The position numbers were made by a program, and so were the translations under genes. The notes under the pieces are model-generated. The model had not been told where the DNA came from, made no database searches, and was given only the letters and a program-made list of their open reading frames with translations. From JAEUIX01 sp964611125 (GTDB lineage: Bacteria > Planctomycetota > Phycisphaerae > Phycisphaerales > UBA1924), in assembly GCA_964611125.1 (NCBI GenBank), contig CAZSZO010000002.1:62001-126000 (forward strand): a DNA stretch of 64,000 nt, given 5' to 3'. This document shows positions 55,660 to 64,000 of this stretch, in pieces. The stretch's first letter is position 1. Each line of letters starts with the position of its first letter.

Positions 55660-57348
55660 ATGCGCGACTTGAGCACCGATGTTCTGATCGTTGGCGGAGG
55701 AACCGGCGGGACCGCCGCGGCCCTCGCCTGCGCCCGCGCCGGCGTCGCCTGCATCATGACCGAGCCAACCGACTGGGTCGGCGGGCAACTGACGGCCCAG
55801 GGCGTGCCGCCCGATGAGAACCAGTGGGTCGAGGAGTTCGGCGCCACGCGGTCCTATCAGGCCATCCGCACGGCCGTGCGCGCGTGGCACCAGCGTCAAC
55901 CCGGCCTGGTCGAGAGCGCGCGCACCCGTGAGCGGCTCAACCCGGGGGGCGGCTGGGTCAGCCGGCTGTGCGCTCCGCCCAGCGTCTGGCACGAGGTGCT
56001 CGCCGCGGAGCTGCGATCGGCCCGCCCGACCCCCACGCTGCTGCTGCATCACGAGCCCGTCTCGGCGGAGACCACCGGCGACTGCATCGACGCCGTGAGT
56101 TTCCGGCAAATCGGCCCGCAGGCCGGCGGCGAGGGGGTCACGATCCGCGCCCGACTGGTGCTCGACGCGACGGAGACCGGCGACCTGCTCGAACTGGCCG
56201 GTGTCGAGCATGCCGTGGGCGCCGAGCATCGCGACGCGCTGGGCGAATTGCACGGGCGCGACGACTTCGACCCCTCCCGCCGGTACGACTGGCTCGACCA
56301 GCAGGCGGTGTCGTGGTGCTTCGCCCTGGAGCACCGCCCGGGCGAAGACCACACCATCCCCACCCCGCAAAACTGGTTCTGGTGGCGCGACTATGTCCCG
56401 GAGATGACCCCCGCGTGGTGCGGGCCGCTCTTCTCGTGGACGGTGCCCAGTCACTCACCGCCCGGGAAGCGCACCTTCCGCTTCGTCCCCTGGCCGGATG
56501 AACCCCACCCGGGCGAGTGGGAGATGTGGCGCTACCGCCGGATCGTCGACCGGGCCCTCTGGCGGACGGCCGCGCCCGGCGCGTCAGGGGCCGGGGGGGG
56601 GGCGCCGCCCGATGTCGCGCTCATCAACATGGTGCAGATGGACTGCTGGCGCCTGCCTCTGTTGGGCGTCTCGGCGCCCCAGCGCCAGGCGGCCCTCGAC
56701 CTCGCCCGCGAGCAGAGTCTGGCCTTCCTCTACTGGATGCAGACCGAAGCGCCCCGCCATGATTCTGAGTCCAAACGCGGTTATCCGGGCCTCAAGCTCC
56801 GCGGCGACGAACTTGGCTCTGCGGACGGGCTCGCCAAAGCCGCGTACATCCGCGAGCCCCGCCGGCTCATCGCCCGCACCATCGTCCACGAGGGGCACAT
56901 CGGCACCGAGCAGCGCCGCCGCGACGGCCTCGCCACCCCCGACCGCAACTGGGATGCGACGCCCTACGGCACCGCCCACCCGTTCGAGGATTCAGTCGGC
57001 ATCGGGCACTACATGATCGATCTGCACCCCTCCTGCGCGGGGCGCAACAATGTCTACGTTCCCGCCGCGCCGTTCCGCATTCCCATGGGCGCCCTCATCC
57101 CCGTCCGGGTGCGAAATCTGCTCGCCGCGGGCAAGTGCCTGGGCGTCACGCACGTCACCAATGGCGCGTACCGCATGCACCACGTCGAATGGAACGTGGG
57201 CGAATCCGCGGGCGCCCTCGCTGCATGGTGCGTCAGAGCCAATCGTGAACCCCACGAGGTTCACCAGGCGAAGGGGCTCCTCGGGGCCGTTCAGCAGGTG
57301 CTTGATGATCAGGGCGTGCGCCGGGCCTGGCCATGGGAAACCCCCTAG
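55660..57348 (+). CDS. FAD-dependent oxidoreductase (FAD_oxidored-type)
   Basis: The 562-residue protein begins STDVLIVGGGTGGTAAALACARAG (near 5-28), the Rossmann FAD-binding motif, followed by a TEPTDWVGGQLTAQGV segment typical of the PF12831 group. A second binding patch is RARLVLDATETGDLLELAG (about 164-182) and a late one is NLLAAGKCLGVTHVTNGAYRMHHVEWNVGESAGALAAW (near 485-523). Substrate is unknown; the group includes enzymes acting on sugars or other polyols. Being the third gene after two sugar permeases, it probably acts on the imported substrate. The ATG at 55660 lies 43 bases after the permease stop. Confidence 0.85.
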   Translation: MRDLSTDVLIVGGGTGGTAAALACARAGVACIMTEPTDWVGGQLTAQGVPPDENQWVEEFGATRSYQAIRTAVRAWHQRQPGLVESARTRERLNPGGGWVSRLCAPPSVWHEVLAAELRSARPTPTLLLHHEPVSAETTGDCIDAVSFRQIGPQAGGEGVTIRARLVLDATETGDLLELAGVEHAVGAEHRDALGELHGRDDFDPSRRYDWLDQQAVSWCFALEHRPGEDHTIPTPQNWFWWRDYVPEMTPAWCGPLFSWTVPSHSPPGKRTFRFVPWPDEPHPGEWEMWRYRRIVDRALWRTAAPGASGAGGGAPPDVALINMVQMDCWRLPLLGVSAPQRQAALDLAREQSLAFLYWMQTEAPRHDSESKRGYPGLKLRGDELGSADGLAKAAYIREPRRLIARTIVHEGHIGTEQRRRDGLATPDRNWDATPYGTAHPFEDSVGIGHYMIDLHPSCAGRNNVYVPAAPFRIPMGALIPVRVRNLLAAGKCLGVTHVTNGAYRMHHVEWNVGESAGALAAWCVRANREPHEVHQAKGLLGAVQQVLDDQGVRRAWPWETP

Positions 57349-57562
57349 GAGCCCGGCATCGGCAACCTCCGCGCCGGTGGAGCGCCCGCGCGCCGCGACC
57401 CCGGCGGCTCGACCGATCATGCCGGTCGCGCGATGGCGCCGCGTGAAACCACCAGTCGCTACGACCGTCAGGACGTTCCCGCACGCGGGTTGAACTGCTG
57501 CCGGTGCGCAAGGTTTCAACGGCAAGCGTCGATAGCCCTCATGGCAACCACGGAGGCAGGCC

Positions 57563-57880
57563 ATGGGCACTTCACAGAAAACCTTTGACCAGGTCAAGTC
57601 GATCCTGGGCAAGCTGGACCGGACAATCGACGATGTTCGCCAGCGTCGGCTGGGCGATCCTGTCCGGCCTGCGGTCGGGGTCGCCCCGGCCACGGTCTCC
57701 GGCCCGGTCCTCTCCGCCGGCTTGAACACCACGATCCCCGCCGGGCCGGTCTCCAGCGCCATCGCTCCCGCCGCCGGGCTCGCGAAGCTCCCGTCGCCGC
57801 TGGCGCCCCCGCCCCCCGGGCCGAGCAAGTCCGGATATGGCCGGGCTCAGCCGATCCGCCCCGAAGCCAGGTCCGCATAA
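57563..57880 (+). CDS. Small proline-rich protein, unknown
   Basis: A 105-residue ORF starting at an ATG with a good GGAGGCAGG site nearby. Residues 1-30 look like a helix (FDQVKSILGKLDRTIDDVRQR). The rest is Pro/Ala/Gly/Ser-rich with a PPPPPGPSKSG patch. Nothing is recognised and there is no membrane segment. The reading frame has normal codon use and a Shine-Dalgarno, so it is more likely real than not. It follows the FAD gene by 214 bases and is convergent with the DUF885 gene. Confidence 0.55.
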   Translation: MGTSQKTFDQVKSILGKLDRTIDDVRQRRLGDPVRPAVGVAPATVSGPVLSAGLNTTIPAGPVSSAIAPAAGLAKLPSPLAPPPPGPSKSGYGRAQPIRPEARSA

Positions 57881-57935
57881 CCAGACCGCAAGCGGCGCCT
57901 CCGCCTGAGGCCTCGGGTTCGGTCACCACTCCAAC

Positions 57936-59882
57936 TCACGGCCGTTGCGATCCGTCCCGCGCTGGGTCTGAGGATCGGCTCGCGCGGTCGATCCAGGCGC
58001 TGACCCGCGCCTCAACGACGTTGAGCGGCGCCGCGCCTGAGCCGAGGACCACTTCGTGGAAGGCCCGCAGGTCGAAGGCTTCGCCCAGACGCTGCTGGGC
58101 GGTGCTGCGGAGCTCCCGGATCTTGAGCTCCCCGATCTTGTAGGCGCACGCCTGCCCGGGCCAGGCGATGTACCGGTCGACCTCACGCTCGATATTGAGC
58201 GGGCTCAGGGCCGAGTTGGCGAGCATGAAGTCGATGGCCCGCTGGCGCGACCAGCCCATGGAGTGGATACCCGTGTCCACGACCAGTCGGCACGCTCGCC
58301 ACATCTCGTACGTGAGCCGGCCGAAGTCGTCGTAGGGGTCGGTGTACAGGCCCTGGCCGCCCAGGGGCTCCCCGGCGAAGGCGCACCCCTCGCCCGCGAG
58401 CGTTGAGCGCTGGATTCCGCCCCCGGCCATCTCAAGCCCGAGCCGCTCGGCGTAGAGGGCCCAACCCTCGACGAACACGGTGTGGTCGATCAGCCCGTGC
58501 AGCGGGTGCATCCCCTCGAGCTCATCGGCCAGGGCGATCTGCAAATGATGGCCCGGGACCGCCTCATGCAGCGCCAGCGCAATCATCTCGTAGCGGGGGC
58601 GCTGGTCGAGGCGGTAGGTGTTGACCATGAAGGAGCCGGCCACCCCGCCCCGCAGGTTCCCGGGGTAGTAGTACGCGTTGGGCGCCGAGGGCGCCGAGAA
58701 CGCCGGCAGCTCGCGCACGCCGTACGGGCAGCGCGGGAGCACGCGGAAGAGCGCCGCCAGTTCGCCATCGACACGCTTGGTGAGGTCGCGGTAGCTGCGG
58801 AGCTGCTCAGCCTTGTTCGTGAAATAGAACCGCGGGTCGGTGCGCAGGTGCTGGATGAACGACGCGAAGAGTTCCTCCCCGGCCGCCGCGGCCTGCTGAG
58901 GAAAGTCGGTCCGCTCGATCACGCGCATCATCTCGGCCCGCAGCCGGGCGACCTCGCGCCCGCCCAGCGCGTGGATCTCCTTGGCCGAGAGCGTGGTGGT
59001 GGTGTAGCGGCGGAGGGCGAACTCATACCGCGCCACGCCGTCGACGCCGTCGCTGGCGGCGATCGAATCTCGGCACGCGGGGAGATACTCGTCGCGCAGG
59101 AATGCCGCGAGCCGCTCGTAGGCGGGGACGACCCCCTGGCTGATCGCCTTCCGGGCCCGCTGGGCGGCGGCGTCGCCCGGGGGCAGCTTGGCCATCGGCT
59201 CGTAGAAGGGGCTCAGGGTCGGGTCGCGCTTGATCTCGGCGCTCGCCTGGGCCGCGGCCTGCTCGCCCGTGCGGTTCACGCACACCCGCGGCGGGATGCG
59301 CCCTTCCTTCATGCCCTGACGCATGTGGGCTTCGTGCTGGGCCAGCACCCGCGGCAGCTGCTCGAGCCGCGCAACATAGTCGGCGTAATGGCGGGCCGTC
59401 GCGAAGCGCAGGCTCCCGGCGATCTGCGGCAGGTCGATTTGCGGGCCCGAGAGGTTGTCCAGCGGCGTCTGCTCGGGCCGGAAGCGGGCCGCGGCGAGGG
59501 CCGTCTCGAGCTCCAGCCGCAGCAGGGCCGCGTCGGTCGCGTCGACTTCGTTCAGGGCCTTGAGGTCGAGGGCGAGAACACGGTCGAGTCGGTCCCGCAG
59601 GCGGGCCTGCTGCGCCGCCAGGGCCTCGGGCGAGACGTCTTCGAGCTTGTCGTTGAACCGCTCATCGCCCTTGGTCGACGCCCGCACTGGGTTGTCGGCC
59701 ATGAGCTGGTCGACATGCTCATCGAGAAGGGCTCGCAGAGCCGCGGACCGCTCGGGTGCCGGCGTGCCCGGCGGAGCGGCGGGTTGAGCCACCGCCGCAG
59801 CCGCCCGCGGCGCCGCGGCCAGCTGGCCGCCATGCAGGTAGAGCGAGAGCAGGAGCAGGAACGCGGCCGGAGACGTGCGCAT
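57936..59882 (-). CDS. DUF885 peptidase-like protein, exported
   Basis: The 648-residue product has a signal peptide (about 1-29). A helical body follows, with ALHEAVPGHHLQ (about 423-434) and TVFVEGWALYAERLGLEM (about 453-470), the metal-binding His and Glu motif of DUF885 proteins, which are related to zinc peptidases. The N-terminal half has typical DUF885 helices. Two charged motifs, NAYYYPGNLRGG and FVNKAE-like FTNKAEQL, also fit. The substrate and exact catalytic role are uncertain. The ATG at 59882 is clear. It is not in an operon: it converges with the small plus ORF and diverges from the tRNA gene. Confidence 0.8.
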   Translation of the reverse strand: MRTSPAAFLLLLSLYLHGGQLAAAPRAAAAVAQPAAPPGTPAPERSAALRALLDEHVDQLMADNPVRASTKGDERFNDKLEDVSPEALAAQQARLRDRLDRVLALDLKALNEVDATDAALLRLELETALAAARFRPEQTPLDNLSGPQIDLPQIAGSLRFATARHYADYVARLEQLPRVLAQHEAHMRQGMKEGRIPPRVCVNRTGEQAAAQASAEIKRDPTLSPFYEPMAKLPPGDAAAQRARKAISQGVVPAYERLAAFLRDEYLPACRDSIAASDGVDGVARYEFALRRYTTTTLSAKEIHALGGREVARLRAEMMRVIERTDFPQQAAAAGEELFASFIQHLRTDPRFYFTNKAEQLRSYRDLTKRVDGELAALFRVLPRCPYGVRELPAFSAPSAPNAYYYPGNLRGGVAGSFMVNTYRLDQRPRYEMIALALHEAVPGHHLQIALADELEGMHPLHGLIDHTVFVEGWALYAERLGLEMAGGGIQRSTLAGEGCAFAGEPLGGQGLYTDPYDDFGRLTYEMWRACRLVVDTGIHSMGWSRQRAIDFMLANSALSPLNIEREVDRYIAWPGQACAYKIGELKIRELRSTAQQRLGEAFDLRAFHEVVLGSGAAPLNVVEARVSAWIDRASRSSDPARDGSQRP

Positions 59883-60039
59883 GGCCGAACGCTAGCCGAT
59901 CAGCGGGTCCGGCGTGGGAGAAGACCGTCTGGTCGGACGGACTCGCGGGGACTGGGCGGCGGGCGGTGGGCGAACGCGGATCGCGCGGGTACACTCAGGG
60001 GCCCTGCGGACGGCCTCAGGGCGATGCTGATTTTGGTCT

Positions 60040-60110
60040 AGGGGTATGGTGTAACGGTAGCACGAGTGACTCTGACTCACTTAGTCTAGGTTCAAATCCT
60101 AGTACCCCTG
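60040..60110 (+). tRNA. tRNA-Gln (anticodon CUG)
   Basis: The 71-base cloverleaf has all four stems: acceptor AGGGGTA/TACCCCT, D-arm GTGT/GCAC, anticodon stem AGTGA/TCACT around loop CTCTGAC, and T-arm CTAGG/CCTAG, with discriminator G. The anticodon CTG reads CAG, glutamine. CCA is not encoded. Confidence 0.95.
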
Positions 60111-60285
60111 TTCTTGGCTGCCTGGAGTCCTTTGGCATGCCCGCTTGAGGGTGGATTCGCGTCCGCCCCCCACGCCCACGCTGGCGGCCGGCTCCGAACG
60201 CTTCAACACCCTTCGGGTCGGGCGATGACCGGCGGCGCGTCAGCGATCTATCATCCGGCGATCCCTCCAGACTCAAGGAATCGCC

Positions 60286-61449
60286 ATGACTCCAACCGCC
60301 GCCGCTCAGTCCAAGCCCGCCTCGACCTCGAAGGCCTCCGGCCGCTGTTTCAACTTCGGCGCCGGGCCGTCGGTGCTCCCAGAAGAGGTCATCCGGCAGA
60401 TCCAGGAAGACATCTGGAACTACAAGGGTTCGGGCATGGGGGTCCTGGAGATCTCGCACCGGGCCAAGCTCTATGACACGGTCGTGGCGGAGGTGGACCA
60501 CGACATTCGAGAGCTGGGGAACGTCCCGGCCAACTACAAGATCCTGTTCATGACCGGCGGGGCCACCAGCCAGAACTACATCGTTCCGGCCAACCTGCTG
60601 CCCAAGGGCCGCACCGCCGACTACATCGTCACGGGCTACTGGTCTGAAGGCTCGGTGAAGGATGCCCAGCAGTATCTGCCGGCCGGTAACCCCACCGGCA
60701 AGATTCACGTCGCCGCGAGCTCGGCCGACAAGAAGCACAGCTACATCCCCGCCGACAGCGAGCTGAAGTTCTCTGACAACCCAGCCTATGTCCACATCAC
60801 CACCAACAACACGATCTACGGCACGCAGTGGCATCGGGTCCCCCATGTGCCCGCCGGCGTGCCGATCATCGCCGACGCCTCGAGCGACATCTTCTCGTTC
60901 CCGATCGATGTTTCGAAGTACGGCGCTCTGTACGGCGGCGCCCAGAAGAACCTGGGCACCACGGGCGCCACGTTCGTCATCATCCGCGACGACCTGATTG
61001 CGGGGGCGAACAAGGACATCCCCCGGATGCTGCAGTACGGCGTCTTCGCGAAGGAGGAGAGCCGTCCGAACACGCCGCCGCACTTTGCGATCTACACCGT
61101 GGGGCTGATGGCCAAGTGGATCAAGTCTCAGGGCGGCGTTGCGGCCCTGGCCAAGGCCAATCAGGAGAAGACCAAGCTCATCTACGACGCCCTGGACGCT
61201 TCGTCGGCGTTCTGGGCGTGCCACGCCCGGACCCAGGACCGCTCGCTGATGAACATCACCTTCCGGGCCAAGGGCGGCGAGGCGCTGGATGACAAGTTCC
61301 TCGCCGAGGCCAAGGCCGCGGGGTGCGACGGGCTCAAGGGCCACCGCGCCACCGGCGGTATGCGGGCGAGCACCTACAACGCCTTCCCGCGCCAGGGGTG
61401 CGAGGTGCTGGCGGAGCTGATCCGAGATTTCGCCAAGCGGAACGGGTGA
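60286..61449 (+). CDS. serC: Phosphoserine aminotransferase
   Basis: SerC converts 3-phosphohydroxypyruvate to phosphoserine in serine synthesis and acts in pyridoxal phosphate synthesis. The 387-residue product is a class V aminotransferase with FNFGAGPSVLPEEV (about 22-35), GMGVLEISHRAK (about 50-61), MTGGATSQNY (about 89-98), and the PLP Lys in YGGAQKNLG (about 218-226). Late signatures are RPNTPPHFAIYTVGLM (about 260-275) and GLKGHRATGGMRASTYNAFP (about 350-369). The N-terminal 17 residues are a low-complexity extension. The ATG at 60286 lies 175 bases after the tRNA. It is 18 bases from rsmA, so the two may share a transcript. Confidence 0.96.
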   Translation: MTPTAAAQSKPASTSKASGRCFNFGAGPSVLPEEVIRQIQEDIWNYKGSGMGVLEISHRAKLYDTVVAEVDHDIRELGNVPANYKILFMTGGATSQNYIVPANLLPKGRTADYIVTGYWSEGSVKDAQQYLPAGNPTGKIHVAASSADKKHSYIPADSELKFSDNPAYVHITTNNTIYGTQWHRVPHVPAGVPIIADASSDIFSFPIDVSKYGALYGGAQKNLGTTGATFVIIRDDLIAGANKDIPRMLQYGVFAKEESRPNTPPHFAIYTVGLMAKWIKSQGGVAALAKANQEKTKLIYDALDASSAFWACHARTQDRSLMNITFRAKGGEALDDKFLAEAKAAGCDGLKGHRATGGMRASTYNAFPRQGCEVLAELIRDFAKRNG

Positions 61450-61467
61450 GCCCGGGGCCGCAGCCCC

Positions 61468-62352
61468 ATGCAGACCCTCGCTGAAATCAAGGCGCTGTTG
61501 GCTTCACGCGGCCTGGCCCCGCGCAAGGCCTTCGGCCAGAACTTCCTGGTTGACAAGAACCTGATCGGCAAGCTGGTTGATAGCGCCGAGCTTCGGCCTG
61601 GGGATCTCGTGCTCGAGATCGGCCCGGGAACCGGGGCCCTGACCGAAGCGCTGCTGGAGCGCTCGGCGCGGGTTGTGGCGGTGGAGCTCGACCGGGGGCT
61701 CGCGGCGTTGCTGCGCGAGCGCGCGCCGGAGCTGTTGGCGTCGTGTCCGGGGTCGTCGCTGACGATCATTGAGGGCGATTGCCTGGCCGGCCCGGGGGGA
61801 CGGTCGGTGAATCCGGAGGCGATCGCGGCCCTCGCCGCGGCTGCATCTGGCGGAGGTGTGGACAGGTCATTCAGGCTGATTGCGAACCTGCCGTATGGCG
61901 CCGCGACGCCGCTGCTGCTGGCGCTGCTGATCCATCATCCTGTGTGCCGGGTGCTGGCGGTCACGATTCAGCGGGAAGTGGCGGAACGGCTGGCGGCGCC
62001 GAGCGGGACCAAGGCGTTCGGCACGCTGGGAATCGTGGCCCAGGCGATGGCGGAGATTCGCCTGGTGGCGTCGCTGCCGCCCGAGTGCTTCTGGCCCCGT
62101 CCGGACGTCACGAGCGCGATGGTGCTTTTGACCCGGCGAGCCGAGCCGCTGACGCCCGACCCGGGTGGATTGGCGGTGTTCTGCCAGGAGCTGTTCAGCA
62201 AACGGCGCAAGCAACTCGCGGCGATCTTGGGCCGGGGGTTCCCCTTCCCAGGGGGCATCCTGCCTGAGGCCCGGCCCGACACGCTGACCGTGCCGCAGCT
62301 TATCGGGCTTCACAATTCGGCCAAGTCGTTCGGCCGGGATGAACAGGGATGA
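61468..62352 (+). CDS. rsmA: 16S rRNA (A1518/A1519) dimethyltransferase
   Basis: RsmA (KsgA) dimethylates two adenosines near the 3' end of 16S rRNA. The 294-residue product has FGQNFLVDKN (about 22-31), the SAM motif VLEIGPGTGALTEALL (about 48-63), VAVELDRGL (about 71-79), motif IV NLPY in RLIANLPYGAATPLL (about 136-150), and FWPRPDVTSAMVLL (about 210-223). The family's usual NLPYNI is NLPYGA here. Length is usual. The ATG at 61468 lies 18 bases after serC, without a strong Shine-Dalgarno. The C-terminus contains LFSKRRKQLAAIL, the conserved RNA-binding helix. Confidence 0.94.
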   Translation: MQTLAEIKALLASRGLAPRKAFGQNFLVDKNLIGKLVDSAELRPGDLVLEIGPGTGALTEALLERSARVVAVELDRGLAALLRERAPELLASCPGSSLTIIEGDCLAGPGGRSVNPEAIAALAAAASGGGVDRSFRLIANLPYGAATPLLLALLIHHPVCRVLAVTIQREVAERLAAPSGTKAFGTLGIVAQAMAEIRLVASLPPECFWPRPDVTSAMVLLTRRAEPLTPDPGGLAVFCQELFSKRRKQLAAILGRGFPFPGGILPEARPDTLTVPQLIGLHNSAKSFGRDEQG

Positions 62353-62407
62353 ACGGGGATGAAGAATCGGTTGGACGAACGGCCGCTGGGGGCGTAGCTT
62401 GTAGACG

Positions 62408-63481
62408 ATGGCGCCCCCGTCTCGCGCACCCAGCCGGTCAGAGGCCTCGACTTCGCAGGCCATGGGTGGCGGTTCTCTCGGCCCCGGCCTTGAACCCCTG
62501 ATTCGTGACGCCTGCGCCGGGCGGCTTTCGCCGGTCCGCTGGTTTCGCTCCGACTGGCAACGCGGCGGCGGTTCCACCGGCCTGGCGACCTACCAAAGCG
62601 AACGCGGGCCCGTGGAGGTCGTGGTCAAGGTTCCGGTGGGACCCTCCGAACACCGCTGGACCACGAGCCTGGGCCGGGAGGACGACCCCACCGCCCCCAC
62701 GCCCAGGGTGCTCGCGGCGGGGGAGACGCTGGGCGGGCACGACCTGGCCTGGCTGGTCATCGAGAAGCTCTGCGGGCTGCCGATCGGGGCTCGGCTCGAC
62801 GCCCAGGGTGCGGAGGACATGATTTCGGCGCTGGCGGAGTGGCACGACCGGGCCGCGGCGGTGGCCCCGGTGACCGGGGCGCCGGCGGGGCCGGACTGGG
62901 ATGGGGTGCTCGCCCGGAGCCGCGAGGTCATCAAACGTTCGCGCCTGCCCAACGCCCAGCACTGGAACCATGAGGTGCACCAGGTGCAGCGGGCGCTGCC
63001 GACGCTGCTTCGCCGCTGGAATAGCAGGCCGATCTGCGTGTGGTGCCATGGTGACCTGCACCCAGGCAACGCGATGCGGCGGGCCCCCGCAGTCGGTGGT
63101 GAGGTCGGGGGGGCGGAGGGATCGTCCAACGGGCATGCCGCGCGGGCGGGCAGGAGCGACAGCCGCCACCTGGGCACGTGCGTGCTGATCGATCTGGCGC
63201 TTGTGCACCCGGGGCACTGGATTGAAGATGCGCTGTATTTCGAGCGGGTGTACTGGGGCCGCAAGGACCTGCTACGAGGGCTCAACCTGGTTTCGACGCT
63301 CGCGCGGGCGCGCCGGGAGCGGGGCCACCACGACGGCGAAGATTACGGCATGCTGGCCAATGTGAGGCGGGTGCTGGGGGCCGCGGCGGCGCCGGCGCTG
63401 CTGGAGCGCGAGGGCGACGCCCGCTACCTGGACAACGCCCTGGAGGTCATCCACAGGCTCCTGCCGGTGGTCGGGCACTGA
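62408..63481 (+). CDS. Aminoglycoside phosphotransferase (APH) family protein
   Basis: A 357-residue kinase-like protein. The catalytic loop is WCHGDLHPGNAM (about 214-225, HGDxHxxN) and the metal-binding Asp is in VLIDLALVHPGHWIEDALYF (about 259-278). An earlier VVVKVPVG segment (about 70-77) has the ATP-binding Lys. The low-complexity segment between (about 228-255, GGEVGGAEGSSNGHAA) is a probable insertion. APH proteins include antibiotic kinases and many metabolic or regulatory kinases, so nothing here proves resistance. The ATG at 62408 is first; a second ATG at 62462 is in frame. Confidence 0.8.
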   Translation: MAPPSRAPSRSEASTSQAMGGGSLGPGLEPLIRDACAGRLSPVRWFRSDWQRGGGSTGLATYQSERGPVEVVVKVPVGPSEHRWTTSLGREDDPTAPTPRVLAAGETLGGHDLAWLVIEKLCGLPIGARLDAQGAEDMISALAEWHDRAAAVAPVTGAPAGPDWDGVLARSREVIKRSRLPNAQHWNHEVHQVQRALPTLLRRWNSRPICVWCHGDLHPGNAMRRAPAVGGEVGGAEGSSNGHAARAGRSDSRHLGTCVLIDLALVHPGHWIEDALYFERVYWGRKDLLRGLNLVSTLARARRERGHHDGEDYGMLANVRRVLGAAAAPALLEREGDARYLDNALEVIHRLLPVVGH

Positions 63482-63551
63482 TCGCCCCTGCTTTGGGCGT
63501 ATAATCGCCTGCTGGCGGACGCCCGCTCCTGTTCCGCCCAAAGGGGTTCCT

Positions 63552-63749
63552 GTGGAAGCATTCGAACGCATCAAGACCCTTCTCGCGTCCGTGGAGGACG
63601 ATCTGGCCAAGGCGAAAGGTGGGAACAAGGCCGCCGGCGTCCGCGTGCGCAGCGTGATGCAGGAGATCAAGGACGCGGCCCAGGACGTCCGGCAGGGCAT
63701 TCTCGCCTTGCGGGGCGATTCGTCGCCGTCGGACAAGCCCGCGGCCTGA
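63552..63749 (+). CDS. Histone H1-like (Hc1 family) small protein
   Basis: The 65-residue product reads MEAFERIKTLLASVEDDLAK, then GGNKAAGVRVRSVMQEIKDAAQDVR. The GNKAAGxRVR patch and a helix with MQxIKxxAQxxR are characteristic of bacterial Hc1/H1-like DNA-associated proteins (as in Chlamydia and Bacteroidetes). The lysine-rich C-terminal tail of larger H1 proteins is absent; this form ends in a short SSPSDKPAA. The GTG start at 63552 follows AAGGGG. DNA binding is therefore inferred only from the family, and the short form may be a protein-interaction helix. The next gene starts 24 bases later. Confidence 0.75.
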   Translation: MEAFERIKTLLASVEDDLAKAKGGNKAAGVRVRSVMQEIKDAAQDVRQGILALRGDSSPSDKPAA

Positions 63750-63772
63750 ACGACTGACCCGCCGCACCATCA

Positions 63773-64000
63773 ATGACCACCTCCAACACCAGCACCGACG
63801 CTTCGCCGGCCGCCGGGACAAAGCCAACCCTCATCGACCTGACGCGGATCGACCTGAGCAGCCGCTCCATCGGGCGGGAGCGGATCGAGAGGCTGAACCC
63901 GCATCGCGGTCAGATGGCCCTGCTGGACTATGTGGTCTGGTGCTCGGCTGATTTCAAGCAGGGCGTCGCCCTGAAGCACGTGCGATCCGACGAGTTCTGG
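63773..64000 (+). CDS. FabA/FabZ-like dehydratase, N-terminal fragment
   Basis: The first 76 residues of a gene that runs off the window. After a low-complexity N-terminus (about 20 residues) there is RIERLNPHRGQMALLDYVVWCS (described at about 37-58), which resembles the start of beta-hydroxyacyl-ACP dehydratases of the FabA/FabZ type: IxxLNPHRxxMLLLD. GVALKHVRSDEFW follows, matching the fold up to the catalytic region, which lies beyond the edge. A role in fatty acid synthesis is an inference. It follows the H1-like gene by 24 bases. Confidence 0.6.
   Translation, partial: MTTSNTSTDASPAAGTKPTLIDLTRIDLSSRSIGRERIERLNPHRGQMALLDYVVWCSADFKQGVALKHVRSDEFW

Noticed and set aside
62408..63481. Antibiotic resistance role for the APH-family protein
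   Set aside because: The HGDxHxxN kinase core is shared with many metabolic kinases; no resistance-type residues or mobile context were seen.

Overview
The window is one contiguous piece of a very GC-rich bacterial chromosome. It holds about 50 protein genes, one tRNA gene, and no transposase, integrase, phage gene or CRISPR array. The gene content points to a planctomycete of the class Phycisphaerae. The signs are a VPGPS-type PEP-CTERM tail ending in an arginine run, a secreted GH13 glycosidase with a type I dockerin, a DUF1570 lipoprotein, a TIR-SUMF1 fusion, a short Hc1/histone H1-like protein, a Rho factor with a long Gly-rich N-terminus, and a complete late flagellar gene set. This is inference from families; no 16S gene is present.

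Layout. (1) 1-5.5 kb: end of pyrH, then frr, sppA (minus), and the tightly packed set ppa, hpt, PH-domain membrane protein and coaE. (2) 5.5-11.9 kb: a 628-base leader with a promoter-like site and a terminator-like hairpin just before rho. Rho is followed, with overlapping starts, by a small membrane protein, a secreted repeat protein and a YbhN-type integral membrane protein. (3) 12-16.4 kb: an orphan DUF444 protein, a PEP-CTERM phytase-like protein, and a minus-strand TIR-membrane-SUMF1 receptor-like protein. (4) 16.4-22.5 kb: pgi, ppc, an atypical SDR and a small FmdB-like protein. (5) 22.5-37.9 kb: a flagellar cluster, all on plus: a small coupled ORF, flgF, flgG, flgA, flgH, flgI, flgJ-type rod-binding protein, flgN-like, flgK, flgL, fliW, csrA and two flagellins. 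(6) 38-50 kb, all minus: CHASE2 adenylate cyclase, omega-amidase-type nitrilase, GH13-dockerin enzyme, DUF1570 lipoprotein and valS. (7) 50-64 kb: TPR protein, pteridine-reductase-like SDR, metK, two sugar-ABC permeases with an FAD oxidoreductase, DUF885 peptidase, tRNA-Gln(CUG), serC, rsmA, an APH-family protein, an H1-like protein and the start of a FabA/FabZ-like protein.

How it works together. The flagellar block builds the outer parts of the motor and filament: rod (FlgF, FlgG), P and L rings (FlgA, FlgI, FlgH), rod-binding protein, hook-filament junction (FlgK, FlgL with chaperone FlgN) and filament (two FliC). It ends in the fliW-csrA-fliC order known from Bacillus subtilis, where FliW, CsrA and flagellin regulate each other. 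A near-perfect sigma-54 promoter precedes the first flagellin, and weaker look-alikes precede flgL and flgG. The other blocks are mostly housekeeping.

Most notable: the TIR-membrane-SUMF1 protein, which keeps a candidate catalytic Glu in TIR but lacks the FGE cysteines; the unusual Rho and its leader; C-rich tracts in the transcripts just downstream of four minus-strand genes; the zinc-ribbon insert in ValRS; and the FliW/CsrA/flagellin module.
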